In this document: positions 36,139 to 48,413 of the stretch, one piece after another | Numbering within the stretch: the first letter of the stretch is position 1 | Layout: every line of letters begins with the position of its first letter | Source: Hydrangea macrophylla | Lineage: Eukaryota > Streptophyta > Magnoliopsida > Cornales > Hydrangeaceae | DNA length: 64,000 nucleotides | Assembly (NCBI GenBank): GCA_033977485.1 | Contig: CM066985.1 | Location: 69,983,045 to 70,047,044 of the forward strand | Direction of reading: 5' to 3' | The notes under the pieces: generated by a model | Told to the model about the DNA's origin: nothing | Seen by the model: only the letters and a program-made list of their open reading frames with translations | Databases searched by the model: none | Made by a program: the position numbers and the translations under genes

Positions 36139-36926
36139 TTGTTTGATCAACTACAAGGAGCTACGATATTTTCCAAGATTGACCTAAGGTCGGGATATCA
36201 TCAGTTGAGGGTACGGAAGGAAGACATACCTAAGACTGCTTTCAGAACCCGATATGGTCATTATGAATTTCTGGTGATGCCGTTTGGAATGACAAATGCC
36301 CCGGCAGTGTTTATGGATTTGATGAACAGAGTGTTCAAGCCTTATTTGGATCAGTTTGTCATCGTCTTTATAGATGATATTTTGATCTATTCTAAGTCAG
36401 GAGAAGAACACGAACAACATCTACGGATTGCGATGCAGACGCTCAAGGACCACCACTTGTATGCCAAGTTCAGTAAGTGTGAGTTCTGGTTGCAAGAAGT
36501 GAAATTTTTGGGACACAAGGTGTCATCTCAAGGAATTTCAGTGGATTCGTCCAAGACCGATGCTGTGTCAAACTGGGTTAGGCCGAGCAACCCTACAGAA
36601 GTTTGGAGTTTTCTTGGACTCGCAGGCTATTACAGGAGATTTGTTGAGGGATTCTCAAAGATAGCAGCACCTTTAACTGGGTTGACGAAGAAGAATTTGA
36701 AGTTCGAGTGGTCAGAGAAGCATGAGCGGGCCTTTTTAGAGTTGAAAGAGAGACTCACTACCGCGTCGGTACTAGCAATACCCAAGCCTGATGAGAAGTT
36801 CACTATCTTTAGTGACGCATCATATCAAGGACTGGGGTGTGTACTTATGCAAGATGGCAGAGTTATAGCCTATGGATCCAGACAGCTGAAGCCGAATGAG
36901 TTGAACTATCCCATTCATGATTTGGA
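36139..36926 (+). pseudogene. RT catalytic core and start of RNase H of element E
   Basis: It continues after the frameshift with [40 protein letters not shown], the catalytic box [10 protein letters not shown] (YxDD variant with Phe), [19 protein letters not shown], the thumb and connection region ([19 protein letters not shown]) and the RNase H start [16 protein letters not shown]. The frame is broken near 36925 by a 5-bp insertion, apparently accgg, within the HDLELAAV region. Confidence 0.88.
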
Positions 36927-38134
36927 CCGGAGTTGGCGGCAGTGGTATTTGCACTCAAGATTTGGAGACACTATCTCTACGGTGAGAAGTTTGATTTGTT
37001 CTCCGATCACAAGAGTTTGAAATATTTGTTCACACAGAAAGAGTTGAACATGAGGCAACGCAGATGGATGGAGCTGATCAAAGATTACGACTTCACGTTA
37101 GAATACCACCCGGGTAAAGCCAATGTGGTTGCTGATGCCCTGAGTCGACAGACTCGTGAGACGATCGCCTCCTTAATGGTTAGAGAGTGGCGAGCATTGG
37201 AGACTTTGGCGGAATTCGATGTACAGAGTACTGAAGAAGGAGAAGGACAATTGTTCGAATGTCTCATCCTACAGCCTGTTCTTATCGACCGCATTATTGG
37301 AGCTCAGAAAGAAGATGAGAAGTTTCAGACATGGTTCGTGAAGATGTCAGAAAAAGACACGACAGAATGGAAGGTGGGTATCGATGGAGGATATCGGTGC
37401 AGGAATAGATTATGTGTGCCAGGTGATGAAGAGCTAAGGAAGGATATCCTGGAAGAAGCACATAAATCAAGATATACAGTTCACCCGGGAGGGACGAAGA
37501 TGTACAAAGATTTGAAGAGAAATTTCTGGTGGGAAGGTATGAAGAAAGACGTGGCCGAATTTGTATCCAAGTGTTTGACGTGTCAGCAAGTCAAAGCCGA
37601 ACATCAGAGACCGTCAGGATTGTTGCAACCGCTACCTGTTCCTGGTTGGAAGTGGGAGCACATTACGATGGATTTTGTAGTAGGATTGCCCCAGTCGCAG
37701 CAGAATCATGACGCTATTTGGGTAATCGTGGATCGTTTGATGAAGTCGGCTCATTTTCTTGCTTACAGTATGACATACCCGGTGGAAAAGATGAGCCGGA
37801 TGTACATACAACAAGTTGTGCGACTTCACGGTGCACCTATTTCAATAGTGTCAGACCGTGACGCACGTTTTACCTCTGGATTTTGGGAAAGTCTGCAAGA
37901 AGCTATGGGAACCTCGCTCAAGATGAGTACTGCTTTTCACCCTCAGACAGATGGACAAACTGAACGTGTGAATCAGATCATGGAAGATATGCTTAGGGCT
38001 TGTGTGATCGATTTCGAAGAGTCTTGGGAGACACACTTGTCGTTGGTTGAATTTTCCTATAACAACAGTTATCACACGAGTATCGGGATGGCTCCGTTCG
38101 AAGCATTGTATGGACGACCATGTCGGTCTCCGAT
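36927..38134 (+). pseudogene. RNase H and integrase of element E
   Basis: This is about 400 open codons: [46 protein letters not shown] (end of RNase H), the integrase HHCC zinc region ([26 protein letters not shown]) and the catalytic core with [10 protein letters not shown] (first Asp), [13 protein letters not shown] (second Asp) and [14 protein letters not shown] (Glu). It ends with [18 protein letters not shown]. An extra T near 38139 shifts the frame. All three catalytic residues are present. Confidence 0.88.
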
Positions 38135-38136
38135 AA

Positions 38137-38715
38137 TGTTGGGCAGAAGTTGGAGACACGGGATTGTTGGGACCGGATTTGGTTAGAGAAACCAACGAGA
38201 AAATTTCTTTGGTCAAGGAGAGGATGAGAACCGCCCAGAGCCGGTATAAGAGTTATGCTGATCGACGCCGGAAGGATTTGGAGTTTAGTGTTGGAGATCA
38301 CGTGCTTCTCAAGGTTTCACCAACCCGAGGAGTGGTACGTTTTGGTCTCAAGAGAGGGAAGTTAGCTCCGCGTTTCATCGGACCGTTCGAGATTTTGGAA
38401 CGTGTCGTGAAAGTAGCTTATCGACTGGCGCTACCACCAAAGATGTCTGGGGTTCACAACGTGTTTCACGTGAGTATGTTGAGGAAGTACATACGAGACC
38501 CCTCGCACGTGGTTAGTTATGACGATATTGAGACGAGTCATAACGTTTCTTACAAAGAGAGGCTCGTAAAGATTCTAGATCAGAGTATCAAGAAGTTGAG
38601 GAATTAAGATATTCCGTTGGTAAAAGTTCAGTGGAATCACCATGGCGAGAACGAAGCCTCGTGGGAAGTGGAAGCTGATATAAGGGAGAAGTACCCGGAG
38701 TTGTTTCAGGACTAG
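38137..38715 (+). pseudogene. integrase C-terminus with chromodomain-like tail of element E
   Basis: After the frameshift: [60 protein letters not shown] and VHNVFHVSMLRKYI. A TAA at 38605-38607 interrupts before DIPLVKVQWNHHGENEASWE and REKYPELFQD, ending at TAG 38713-38715. The LVKVQW...ASWE...YPELF ending is characteristic of the chromodomain-like tails of plant chromoviruses. Removing this tail would be expected to alter target choice (family knowledge). Confidence 0.85.
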
Positions 38716-38747
38716 TTAGTCTTGATTTCGGGGACGAAATCCTGTTT

Positions 38748-38760
38748 AAGGGAGGAAGGG
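38748..38760 (+). other. polypurine tract of element E
   Basis: AAGGGAGGAAGGG abuts the 3' LTR start TGTAATAACC directly and follows the conserved ggggacgaaatcctg phrase. It is the plus-strand priming signal. Confidence 0.88.
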
Positions 38761-41703
38761 TGTAATAACCTGCATTTTCATTTAATTTCTTGTAATTGCA
38801 TTTGACATATTTAAATTCAATTTGAATTTTCATGATTAATTTGTATTGTTAATCTCATTGTTATTTACAATTCTTACATGTTAAAACTGATTTCTTGTTC
38901 CATTTCATAATTAAAATACTTTTGGGGTCAAATTATAATTTTTACAAAAGTTGTAATACCTGTGTGGATTTCAAAATCTGTATTTCAAAATGGTGGAAAT
39001 ATTTTATTTTGACTCAAACTGTATTTTTATAAAACCAGAAAACCACTTCTTACACTAAAATGAAATTCCTGTATTTTTGTGATGACCACCGCGCCCCGAA
39101 AATACCAGTTTATGTTCAAAACTGTCCATGCTTTGTTGAACTTCCACAGATTTTGGAAGTGACTGATTGGATTTCCATTTATGGCAACTCATCATTGGAT
39201 ATGCTTTGTTTGGTTGTGCTTGTGGTGTGTGTGTAATTGTTATGCCATAAGCTTGTTTTCCCAAACAACATCAAGTTGCCCCCTAGTACTCTACTTGACC
39301 TTTCAATCTATTTGGGAGACAATTGCAGTGTATAATCTGTGTATATGTGTATACGTATATACATATATGCTGTGTATAATTGATAATTGTGATATTATCA
39401 AATTTAAATCCAATTTGTAGAGTGTAGGAGACACAACTTGGGCTCCAAGTTCTCCAATTGGCTCTCTCTTTATATATGTTCACTACACCACACATTCACC
39501 ATACATACACCTTCTCCTTCTGCATTCTAAATCACAGAGAGTTAGAGTGTTTCTGAGAGAAAAGAGAGAGTGCAGAGAGTTCATACAGAATTCACTTTAG
39601 AGAGAGAGAGAAAGTTTATTCCTCCATAGCTTAAAGCTTCAAGGAATTCTTATATTGCTAAATTCTTTCTCAACATATTTTCATCTCTTCATCTATATCA
39701 CAGTGAGTAATTTAAACTCACTCCTAATGTAATTCATGTTCAATTACTGCTTGTATATGTATAATTGTATATCACCCTTGAAGTTCTTACGTATGAATTC
39801 CATAGCCTTGAAAATCAAGATTTTCAAAACTTAATCTAAATCCGTTTTCAGAGTTGAATATCAAAGATTATAGTATATGGAGTATACAGTTCAAGTTATA
39901 GAGCCTAATTTGTTCATACCACAAAGTATATTGAAAATAAAATTTTGTCATCTATTAAAATTTCATAAAATGTGAGAGCTATAGATTGAATCTTGTTAAA
40001 TTGGTTTTGGGTTCTTGATCCTTGTTGAAAAACAAAGAGAATCATATATAATAAGGCCTAGGAGGTTCTAGAATTGAAAATGGGTCAAATTAGACCCTGA
40101 AATATGAAACAGAGCAGTTTCTGCGAAGAAGATGAAGCCTCAGTAAAAACTCGCGCCACGATCGCGCGCGCGAAGATCGCGCGAGCGGACCGCGCGAGTG
40201 ACCCCTCGCGCTAGCGGCCCGCGCGTGCGATCTTTGCTTCCCCAGGCAGATAGAAGAGTTTATATATAAGAATGAAAAATAGGCAGGTCGCGCGAGCGGA
40301 CCGCGCGAGCGACCCTTCGCGCGAGCGGCCCGCGCGCGCGATCTGCCAGTTTGTGGTTTTTGTTTGTTTTGGGTTAAGGGACTGTTTGGTTTAACTTTTA
40401 AGGACTGTTAAGGTTCTGTTTGAGAATTTTATTAATACAGAATGTTATTAGTTATGTTTGTAATGATTAAAACACTGTATTATGACATATCAATCCCCGT
40501 ACGCGCGTTGTCCCTTTAATTCAGCGTTTTGCTTATGTTTAAGTGCATATCATTCATATGAGGTCAGTGGTACATACATGTGGGTGTCAGTCAGTGTGGA
40601 AAAGAGTAATGGTCAGTGTGAAAAGAGTATGAGATGAGTATGAGTTTTGAGATTGAGATTGCGGTTGTGGTTATGGTTGTGGTTGTGGTTGAGATTGCGG
40701 TTGTGGTTGTGGTTGTGGTTGTGGTTGAGTTTGAGGTTGCGGCGAGGGTATCTTTGAAATGCGACGGTGGCAAATATGGACACTCCCTGACGCCCATGGA
40801 AGCGTTAAAGTGTGTGACGCCGAACTTGGACACTCACTGGCACCCATGGTAGTGCTAAAGTATGGCCTACGGACACTCCCTGATACCCGAGTCTGGATAC
40901 TGCGTGAGGTTGCTCCGGTATTTGCATGGCGGTTTAGGTATTCAAAGTGTGAGGCAATGGACACTCCCTGGTACCCCGGACCAAAGTGTGAAGCAAACTG
41001 GACACTCCCTGGCGCCCCGTTGCTAAAGTGTGGCTATCTTAGTGTTTCAAAGATACCAGGAGTAAGATAGTGGGTTGTTGTGTCTGTCGAGAGAAAAGAG
41101 TCGGCAAGATGAGTGTGGTGCATTGTCTCATACACAAGTATTTGTTTTTATGAATGAACGACTTTTAATATATTCCTTGTTACTTTATAAAATGAATTCT
41201 TTCTGCGGTTTAACTATTGATTTATACAAATTGAATAATGGAAAATGGTAAATGGGTATGCTTTACATTCAAAGCTATGTTTTTAATACTCACCAGCTTC
41301 TTGAAACTGACGACGTTGATGCGTCCTGGACATTCGTGTTCAGGTATTTCAGGTTATAATCAGGAGGAATCATACGACTATGCTAATTGAGAATGGCTGC
41401 CCTCGGATGAGAAAACTGTTTATTTATTTTACGTTTTAAGTTCGAACTGTTTGTTTTATAAGGATGACTGTAATAGACATTAAGCTATTGTTTTGTTTCA
41501 AGGCGGTCTGTGCCTTTAGATGACCCGTGCTGTAATATTGTTTAAGTTAGAATAATATTTGTAAGCCTTGTTTGCTCTGCTCTGATTATTATGTTTTGTT
41601 GTTCGACGTTTGGGACGGAATCGATCCTTCAAACTGTCGCGACCTACGGGTCCATAAAGGAAATTAAACGCTTTCCTTATTTATGCTACGTCGGGGCGTG
41701 ACA
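38761..41703 (+). repeat. 3' LTR of element E
   Basis: 2943 bp, ending GGGGCGTGACA. Compared with the 5' LTR it has an extra segment of about 194 bp (40274-40467) holding a second CpG-rich cassette, about 18 bp more within the first cassette, and lacks about 14 bp near 39170. Elsewhere it is nearly identical. Confidence 0.92.
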
Positions 41704-42375
41704 AAATCCACCTGCAGGGTTTGACATAATCAAAACTTATAAGCTTTCTTAAGGGGATATCATCAATCCCAAAATTGTGACATGGATTCCATCATTAATT
41801 AATACCCACCACACAATTAATATTGTCACCCAATCCAATGAGATATTGACCCATTTAAGGATCTCACCCTTTTAGGGATCAAAGTGTAAATATCAAATGT
41901 ATGTGTCCATAAAATAACTTAGGATTTAGAGCATAAGCACTCATAATAGTCATGAGGTATTAATTATCTTATAAGTCAGTATAAAGATAATTATCCCAAG
42001 TCGGTCCCGTTTAATACACAAAATGTACCAGCATGGTGAGTTGAAACTATACCGTTTCCCGCAGTCAAGACAAACCTAATACAACACCATGCTGCAGTCC
42101 TACCGATGGTGTGTCCAATCCATCTAAGACTGTAAACCAAAATCTTACATTCTACAAGATCTGATGGTCTGATCTTCCCTGTGCAAGCCGAACTCTACAC
42201 ACCAAACCACCTACTATGTAGAGTGAAAGACACACATGCATAATATTAAATAAAAAATATAATACAAATATTGCCCACACAGATTCTCATAAAAAATGGA
42301 TTAACTGATTTTATTAAATGAATAATAAATTAACTACATAAAGCATGACTTTTAGTATATATCCCTAACAATGAT

Positions 42376-43507
42376 ATCTCAGGACGGTGTCTCGGTAGAC
42401 TCATCTAAGATCGATGTAGTCCTGAGTTAGAGTAGACCGACCAATGCAACCAAAGTTAGAACTTTTCTTAGTATGGCTGGATATTTCTAAAGATTTGTAA
42501 AAGGATTCTCCAAGATTGCAAGACCGTTAACTAACCTAAAAAGAAAGGAGATGAAGTACGAATGGACAGATAAGCACCGGGTGCATTCCAAGAGTTAAAA
42601 GAAAGATTGACCTCTGCACTGGTATTGGCAATACCCAATAGTAGAGAGAGATTTATAATCTACAATGATGCATCACACCAAGGACTTGGGTGTGTGCTTA
42701 TGTAAGTTGGGAATGTTATTACGTATGGATCAAGATAATTGAAACCACATGAGAAGATTTATCCCATGCATTACTTGGAGTTAGCTGTATTAGTGTTTGC
42801 ATTTAAGATATGGAGATACTATTTACATGGAAAAAAGTTCGATCTGTTCTCGGATCATAAAAGTTTGAGGTATATGTTCTCTCAAAATGAATTGAACATG
42901 CGACAAAGGAGATGGATGGAATTACTCAAAGACTATGACTTTTCATTGCAATACCACCCAGGAAAAGTAAATTTTGTGTCTAATGCTTTGAGTCGTCGAC
43001 CTTGACTGGTAATCACTGGCATGTTGGTTCGAGAATGGCAAGCATTGGAAGATTTGACCGAGTTTGACCTGCAAACCACGGAATCAACAAGAGGTAACAT
43101 CTTGGATGTCTTTTCATACAGCCGACTCTGATCAGTCATATCATAGAGGCTCAATGAAGCACTGAGGATTTTAGACTATGGTTCACTAAGATGTCAGCCA
43201 AAGAGCCAAAGGTATGGAGCATAAGTGTAAATGGAGCCCTAAGATATAAAGGTAGACTCTGTGTTCCAAACGAAGATAATCTCCGAAAAGACATATTGGA
43301 CGAAGCACACAAGTAACGAATGACTGTTCATTCTGGAGGTAGGAAGATGTACAAGGGCTTAAAGAGAAATTTCTGGTGATAAAGAATGAAGAAAGAGGTA
43401 GCTGAGTATGTATCTTAGTGTCTCACTTGTAAGCAAGTGAAGGCGGAACATCAGAAACCACTGGGACTTCTATAGCCGTTACCAATTCCCAAATGGAAAT
43501 GTGAACA
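42376..43507 (+). pseudogene. RT end and RNase H of element B
   Basis: It continues directly from 29748 once D and one TSD are removed: HMISQDGVSVDSSKID, followed by stops and frameshifts through FVKGFSKIARPLT and [12 protein letters not shown] remnants. An 88-codon intact stretch at 42739-43005 contains FAFKIWRYYLHGKKFDLFSD, the helix [18 protein letters not shown] and YHPGKVNFVSNALSR, which is the RNase H end. Remnants of the integrase zinc region follow (HSGG, CLTCKQVK-like, in shifted frames) to the break made by solo LTR F. Confidence 0.82.
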
Positions 43508-45775
43508 TGTAACACCCGCTCCCGCGATTAATCGTTAATTATGTTTTAGCATGCATTAGCATAATTAATTGGTGTTTATTGGCGCATGATTATTAGGTTT
43601 TAGCTCACTAGTTGATTATGGGTGTCCAGTTTGAGAACCCAATGTTAGCCAATATGGCAGTCCCAAATTGGGACATGAGTTGATGAAGTTCCATTGTGAT
43701 GGGACAAAGTTGTGGAATCACCCTTATGTGCTTAAATGTTTATTAAGGCATATGTGAAATAATTTATATGTTGTTTAAATTCATTGTTGATTGTTAGAGA
43801 CCACTTGTGTGGTCATTTGGGATACCTTGGTGAGAACGAAATGAACACGTTACATAATTAGTAGGCTAATTAGCAACTTCATATAATTATATGGGACCAC
43901 TTATGGGACCCATGCGAGACATAGGCAAACACACACTTAAGTTTGGAGTAGTTTTAATAAGTTTTATAACTAGCAGGGGTATAAATGCAAAACTTATAAA
44001 ACTCTGGGGAGGCTATAATAAAATCATAAAGAGGTTGAAGTGCATGTTGGTTGACACCTATTAGGATGAGTCACAACCATCCTCTTTATTCTTAGTCATT
44101 ACAAAAAAGAGATATAGGAGATATATCAACGGAAAATCTCGATGGAATCTCGCGACGTTCTTGACGTCAATCGACGCGCCGTTCGACACCCAATTTCAAT
44201 TCTGAGACCAGATTTGGACTTGTAGAGGTGAGTTCTACATTTTGGTACTGATTTTATTAAGCCTAATTGTCGTATTTCTCATGACCCAATTCAGAGCGGT
44301 AATCCGTAGTTGGTCGAATTCATGTAGGATTTGAACCCGGAGTAGATTTGGGCTTCAATTTCTCAACTAAGAGTGAATTGCGACGAGGTGATCTTGTTTT
44401 TGGATGGAATTCATGGTTGTGTTCATTTGGATGTTAATCATATGCCTATTTAGCTTAATTATCCATGTTTAGCCTTAATTATGTGAAAAGCATGGTGGTA
44501 TGTTTATGTGAGCATGTTTAGTTGCTTATTTGGGTCAAAAGAAAGCTCGTATGAATCCGCCATGAGATTGTTCTGTGGTGACGACCACTTGTGGCCGACA
44601 ATGGCATTAGACCGCATGTGTGTGGCATGGGTCATTGGCTTGTGCCATGGACTATTGGGGGAGTCGCGAACTTGCGGGTAGTGGTGAAGGAAATTCTTGC
44701 TTATCCGGAGATCATTTTTATTTGTTAAGTTGAATATAAGCATTGATTTGTCATCCGTGTGCTTGATTGATATCTCTCACTAAGCATATAGCTTATATAT
44801 TGTAGTGGTTATTGAATCACCATTGTAGGTGAGCACGACGGCGAGAATCCGGGGAGATGACCTTGGGGGTTCATGGAGTCGAGGAAGCTTGTAAATGTAG
44901 TAGCTTCATGTGTATAGTTGTTTTGAGCAAAACTCTTAGTTTGAAGTAAAATCTAAGGTTGTTTGGTTTAACTTGTAGTTTGTATTAGCCAACTTGAGTT
45001 TGTGCTCAAACTTGGAGAATTGTGCTAGTTTTGGTTTAATCGCCCCAAGACTTGTGCAAGCGTTGTGACCCAAGCTTAAAATCACGTTGGGACTTTTCAA
45101 ACTCTTGTTTTTATGATTTGGATATGTTAGTTGTAAATTTGGATCAAGACTCTTGTGTTTTGGTTGGTTTTGTGAACGTTAGGAAGATTCAAGTGTGATA
45201 GCATTGGTGGATCTTGTTTTATGTTTAAAAATCATGTTAATATATCTTGGGAATGGTTTGGAATGATTTTGGAATAGTTTTGAAGTGTTTTGGAAAGTTT
45301 CATGAAGTTTGGTTTGGTTTTGAGGAAGTTAGGAATCTGCAGAATAGGGGATTTTGTTGTCAAAATGTGTGCTACCGAATCCGGATTGATCCGAGTCTTG
45401 GGCAGATCGATCCGGTGCTTCTAGAAGGCCAAAAATGAGGTTCTGTCAAAATCAGATCGATCCAATTTTGGGGCCAATCGATCCGCATGTCATTTTGCTA
45501 CACTGTCGACTTTTACGGAAACGGGCATAACTCTCTCTAAAAAAGTTGGATTTGCACGCTGTTTTTTGTATTGGAACCGGGACTCAAAAACCTATCTTTT
45601 GGTATAAAATATGCTATACCTTATTAATGACCATTTTGTCCTTGGGCTTGATTTTTCTAATGCAATGGTGTAAAAGTGCTTGTTTTTCTTCCTTTCCATT
45701 CCTAACTTGGTTTTGAAGGCCTTGGTGACGTGCCACATATCCTAAGTTCACATGTGTGAATCCGGGCGCATGACA
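43508..45775 (+). mobile_element. solo LTR F, gypsy type, in the integrase region of B
   Basis: The 2268-bp insert starts TGTAACACCCGCTCCCGCG and ends GGGCGCATGACA, flanked by exact TSD gaaca (43503-43507 and 45776-45780). Deleting it joins KWE(C)EH to ITMDF of the B integrase. TGTAACACCCGC and GCATGACA are usual gypsy LTR termini in plants, so I place it in plus orientation. No coding sequence was recognised. Confidence 0.87.
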
Positions 45776-45780
45776 GAACA

Positions 45781-46105
45781 CATCACTATGGATTTTGTGG
45801 AGGGATTGCCAAAGTCGCAACAAAACCACGACTCTATTTGGGTAATAGTGGATCGACTAACGTAGACGATGCATTTTCTCACCTACAACATGACATACAC
45901 GATAGAACGGTTGAGTCAGATGTACATTCAGCATTGTGTGACTACACAATATACCTACTTCAATCATGCCAGATCGTGATTCACAGTTCACAGAAGAGTT
46001 TTGGAAGAGTTTGCAGACATCAATAGGAATGACACTGAACCTGAGTTCGACTTTCCATCCACAGACCAATGGACAGACTGAATGAGTGAATTAAGTGATG
46101 AAAGA
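45781..46105 (+). pseudogene. integrase core remnant of element B, between solo LTRs F and G
   Basis: It begins ITMDFVEGLPKSQQNHDSIW, containing the first integrase Asp, and continues VDRLT, stop, FLTYNMTY. After a frameshift it reads FWKSLQTSIGMTLN and STFHPQTNGQTE, the latter with the catalytic Glu. The second Asp region (SDRD-like) is decayed. Solo LTR G cuts it at the VMKD/MLRAC junction. Confidence 0.82.
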
Positions 46106-47638
46106 TGATCGGCGACGAATAGTTACCGTTTATAGTCCTAAAGATACACTTTGTTAGCCCATTTCATTTAGTTATTAGTTATTTTTTTAATAAGTATTCT
46201 ATATTTTGTAGGTTTTGGAGCTTTAACTTGAAAATGCACAAAATCCAATGATTAGTGGCTTTGGAAGTAATTCTGGGCTCAAAAGGTGATTCCAGTGAAA
46301 GCTGAAAGCTGAATGCAGTAGCAGCCTCGGAAAATTGCATTTTTGACAAGGAATACTTTGGATTTGAAAATTTTCACCAAATATATAAAATATAGATCTT
46401 CGAGTTACGGATGTGTAGCTGCAAACGGTGAGTCAATACGACGTTCGAGTCAAAATCGCAATTCTACAATCGGTGCGCATGCTGAGAAAATCTAGAAAAA
46501 GCTGTGAAAAGGGCATCTCGCTGGAGCGGCATGCTCACGCGATTTTGGTGATCGCACGCGAGTGGCCTGCGCGAACGACCCATACAAAGTGTCAAAAATT
46601 CGTATTTTGATGTCCTGAAAAGCCTTGTGCGAACGGAATTGCCTAATTACGTACAGAAACGTAAATAAAGCAGTTTTAGTGCGATCAGGTTTTGGAAAGC
46701 TTCCAAAACTTGCTCCAAATCTATATATACATCCTCTTTTAAGTCAAAATAGGGGTTACACAACATTATACACATCCATATACATCTAAAACTTCAGCCA
46801 TTGAAGAGATGAAAGCAAGGAGAAGAAGAAGAAGACCTAGGATTTCCATGGCCTCCTCCATCAACCTCTTGTTATTATTCGATTCTATGCCGCTTAGACC
46901 AAGATATAGGGTTTCAATTGAAACCCTAGCCAAGTAATAGGGTGTATTTTATGCTTTTCTTTTAGTTTTATTATGTATGGATGATGATTACATTTTCAGG
47001 GGATTTTTTTATAATAAAATCGAACCTCTATTGATTAAATCATTGCTTTCAAAGTTTATTCTTATCTTGGATCTATTTTGAATGTGTTTTACTCAATGAA
47101 CTATATTTGCTGTGCTTGTATGGATTACTTACATATAATGGTGCTTAATTGAATTGTGATATTAAGTAGCCGAATAGTTCATGCCTAGGAAGACGGATTG
47201 TGCCGCAACCCTAATTTAGTGTTAGACAATCCATGCCAACTGAAGATGAATTATGTTGGTGCTTGAATCGTAGTTATCTTCTTGATGGAGGAATTGGGCT
47301 TGTTGCTACAATTCCCCATTATCATCCAATGTAATAAGCTAATTGAATGCATAGATACTCTTATTATGAAGCTAGTGGTGGATTTGCAATCCTAGGTTCA
47401 CTTTAAACATCGTTTAAAACAAGTTTTAATCGCTTTCATAGTTAATTTATTTACTTAGTTTCTTAGTTTAATTAAAATCAAAATCAAAATCAAAATTCTA
47501 TTTTCTTAATTAACTAGGTTTAGGTTTCAAAATTAAAGTGCTTTAGTAATTCAATCTTTGTGGGTTCGACCTTTACTTCCATACTACAAATCCTTAAAAA
47601 GTAAAGCATACTTTTATATCTTGATTCTGACAAGATCA
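46106..47638 (+). mobile_element. solo LTR G in the integrase region of B
   Basis: The 1533-bp insert starts TGATCGGCGACGAATAG and ends TGACAAGATCA, flanked by exact TSD aaaga (46101-46105 and 47639-47643). Deleting it restores [10 protein letters not shown] in the integrase. It includes a CpG-rich segment at about 46520-46585 resembling the cassette of element E, a TATA-like ctatatatacat near 46721, and gtgggttcgacctttacttcc near its right end, a phrase common in Athila/Tat-type LTRs (weak recall). Orientation is inferred from the TATA-like box. Confidence 0.85.
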
Positions 47639-47643
47639 AAAGA

Positions 47644-48363
47644 CATGTTAAGAGCTTGCGTCATAGATTTTGAAAGTTCTTGGGAGACACACATGTCGTT
47701 GATAGAGTTCGCCTATAACGACAGCTATCATACGAACATAGGGATGGTGCCATTTGAAGCCGTGTATGGATGACCTTACTGATCCCCAATGTGTTGGGCC
47801 AAAATTGGAGATACTCATCTTCTTGGGCCAGAAATGGTACGCGAAACCAGTAAGAAGATTCAAGTGGTACGTGAGAAGATGAGAAGGGCGTAAACCAGAC
47901 ACAAGAGTTATGCTAACAAACACCGTAAGGATTTAGAATTTACAGTTGAAAATCACATACTACTCAAGGTTTTACCAGTTTGAGGAATTGTTAGATTGGA
48001 CAGAAGAGAGGTAAGCTATCACCTCGATTTTATCGGACCCTTGAGACCCTGGAATGCATTGGAAAGGTTGCCTATAGACTGGCATTGTCACCTAAGATGT
48101 CAAGCGTGCACAATGTCTTCCATATTAGTATGTTACGGAAGTGTGCCCATAACCCAGCGTACGAGATAAACTTCGAAGACATAGAAGTTAATGATAATGT
48201 CACATTCAATGAAGGAACAGTGAGAATCTTGGATCGCGGAATCAAGAAACTCATAAATAAAGAGATTTCGTTGGTAAAGGTGCAGTGGAAGCATCATGAC
48301 GAAGGAGAAGATTCGTGGGAATTAGAGTCAAGGATACGCGAGAAGTTTCTATTTTTGTTGTAG
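47644..48363 (+). pseudogene. integrase C-terminus and chromodomain-like tail of element B
   Basis: It resumes after solo LTR G with [20 protein letters not shown] and [15 protein letters not shown], then stops and frameshifts through SYANKHRKDLEF and HILLKV. The last 92 codons (48085-48363) are open: VHNVFHISMLRKC, RILDRGIKKLINKEISLVKV, and QWKHHDEGEDSWELESRIRE. That ending has the spacing of the chromodomain-like tail of plant chromovirus integrases. It lies 51 bp before the 3' LTR. Confidence 0.82.
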
Positions 48364-48413
48364 CCTACTACTTTAGATTTTGAGAACGAAATCTTTTATT
48401 AAATGGTAGATGA

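Larger units (their letters stand above)
30408..41703 (+). mobile_element. gypsy retrotransposon E, complete layout, recently inserted
   Basis: It is flanked by exact TSD aaatc (30403-30407 and 41704-41708). The 5' LTR is 30408-33171 and the 3' LTR is 38761-41703. A primer site TGGTATCAGAGCCAGG follows the 5' LTR, and the purine tract AAGGGAGGAAGGG precedes the 3' LTR. The coding order is acidic ORF, gag, protease, RT, RNase H, integrase, chromodomain-like tail, as in chromoviruses (probably Tekay/Del-like). LTRs are nearly identical except for indels, yet the coding region has stops and three frameshifts, so this copy cannot encode its own proteins. It is a better-preserved relative of element B. 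Confidence 0.92.
29749..42370 (-). mobile_element. solo LTR D, copia-like, split by element E
   Basis: It is flanked by exact TSD atgat (29744-29748 and 42371-42375), with ends TGTTAGGAAACTGCG and ATATATCCCTAACA. Its own sequence is 29749-30407 and 41709-42370 plus one aaatc copy, about 1.3 kb, with no ORF or internal domain, so I call it a solo LTR. Read on the minus strand it starts TGTTAGGGATATATACTAAA; such short TGTTAGG...CCTAACA ends are typical of copia LTRs. Minus orientation is inferred from that. Confidence 0.8.
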
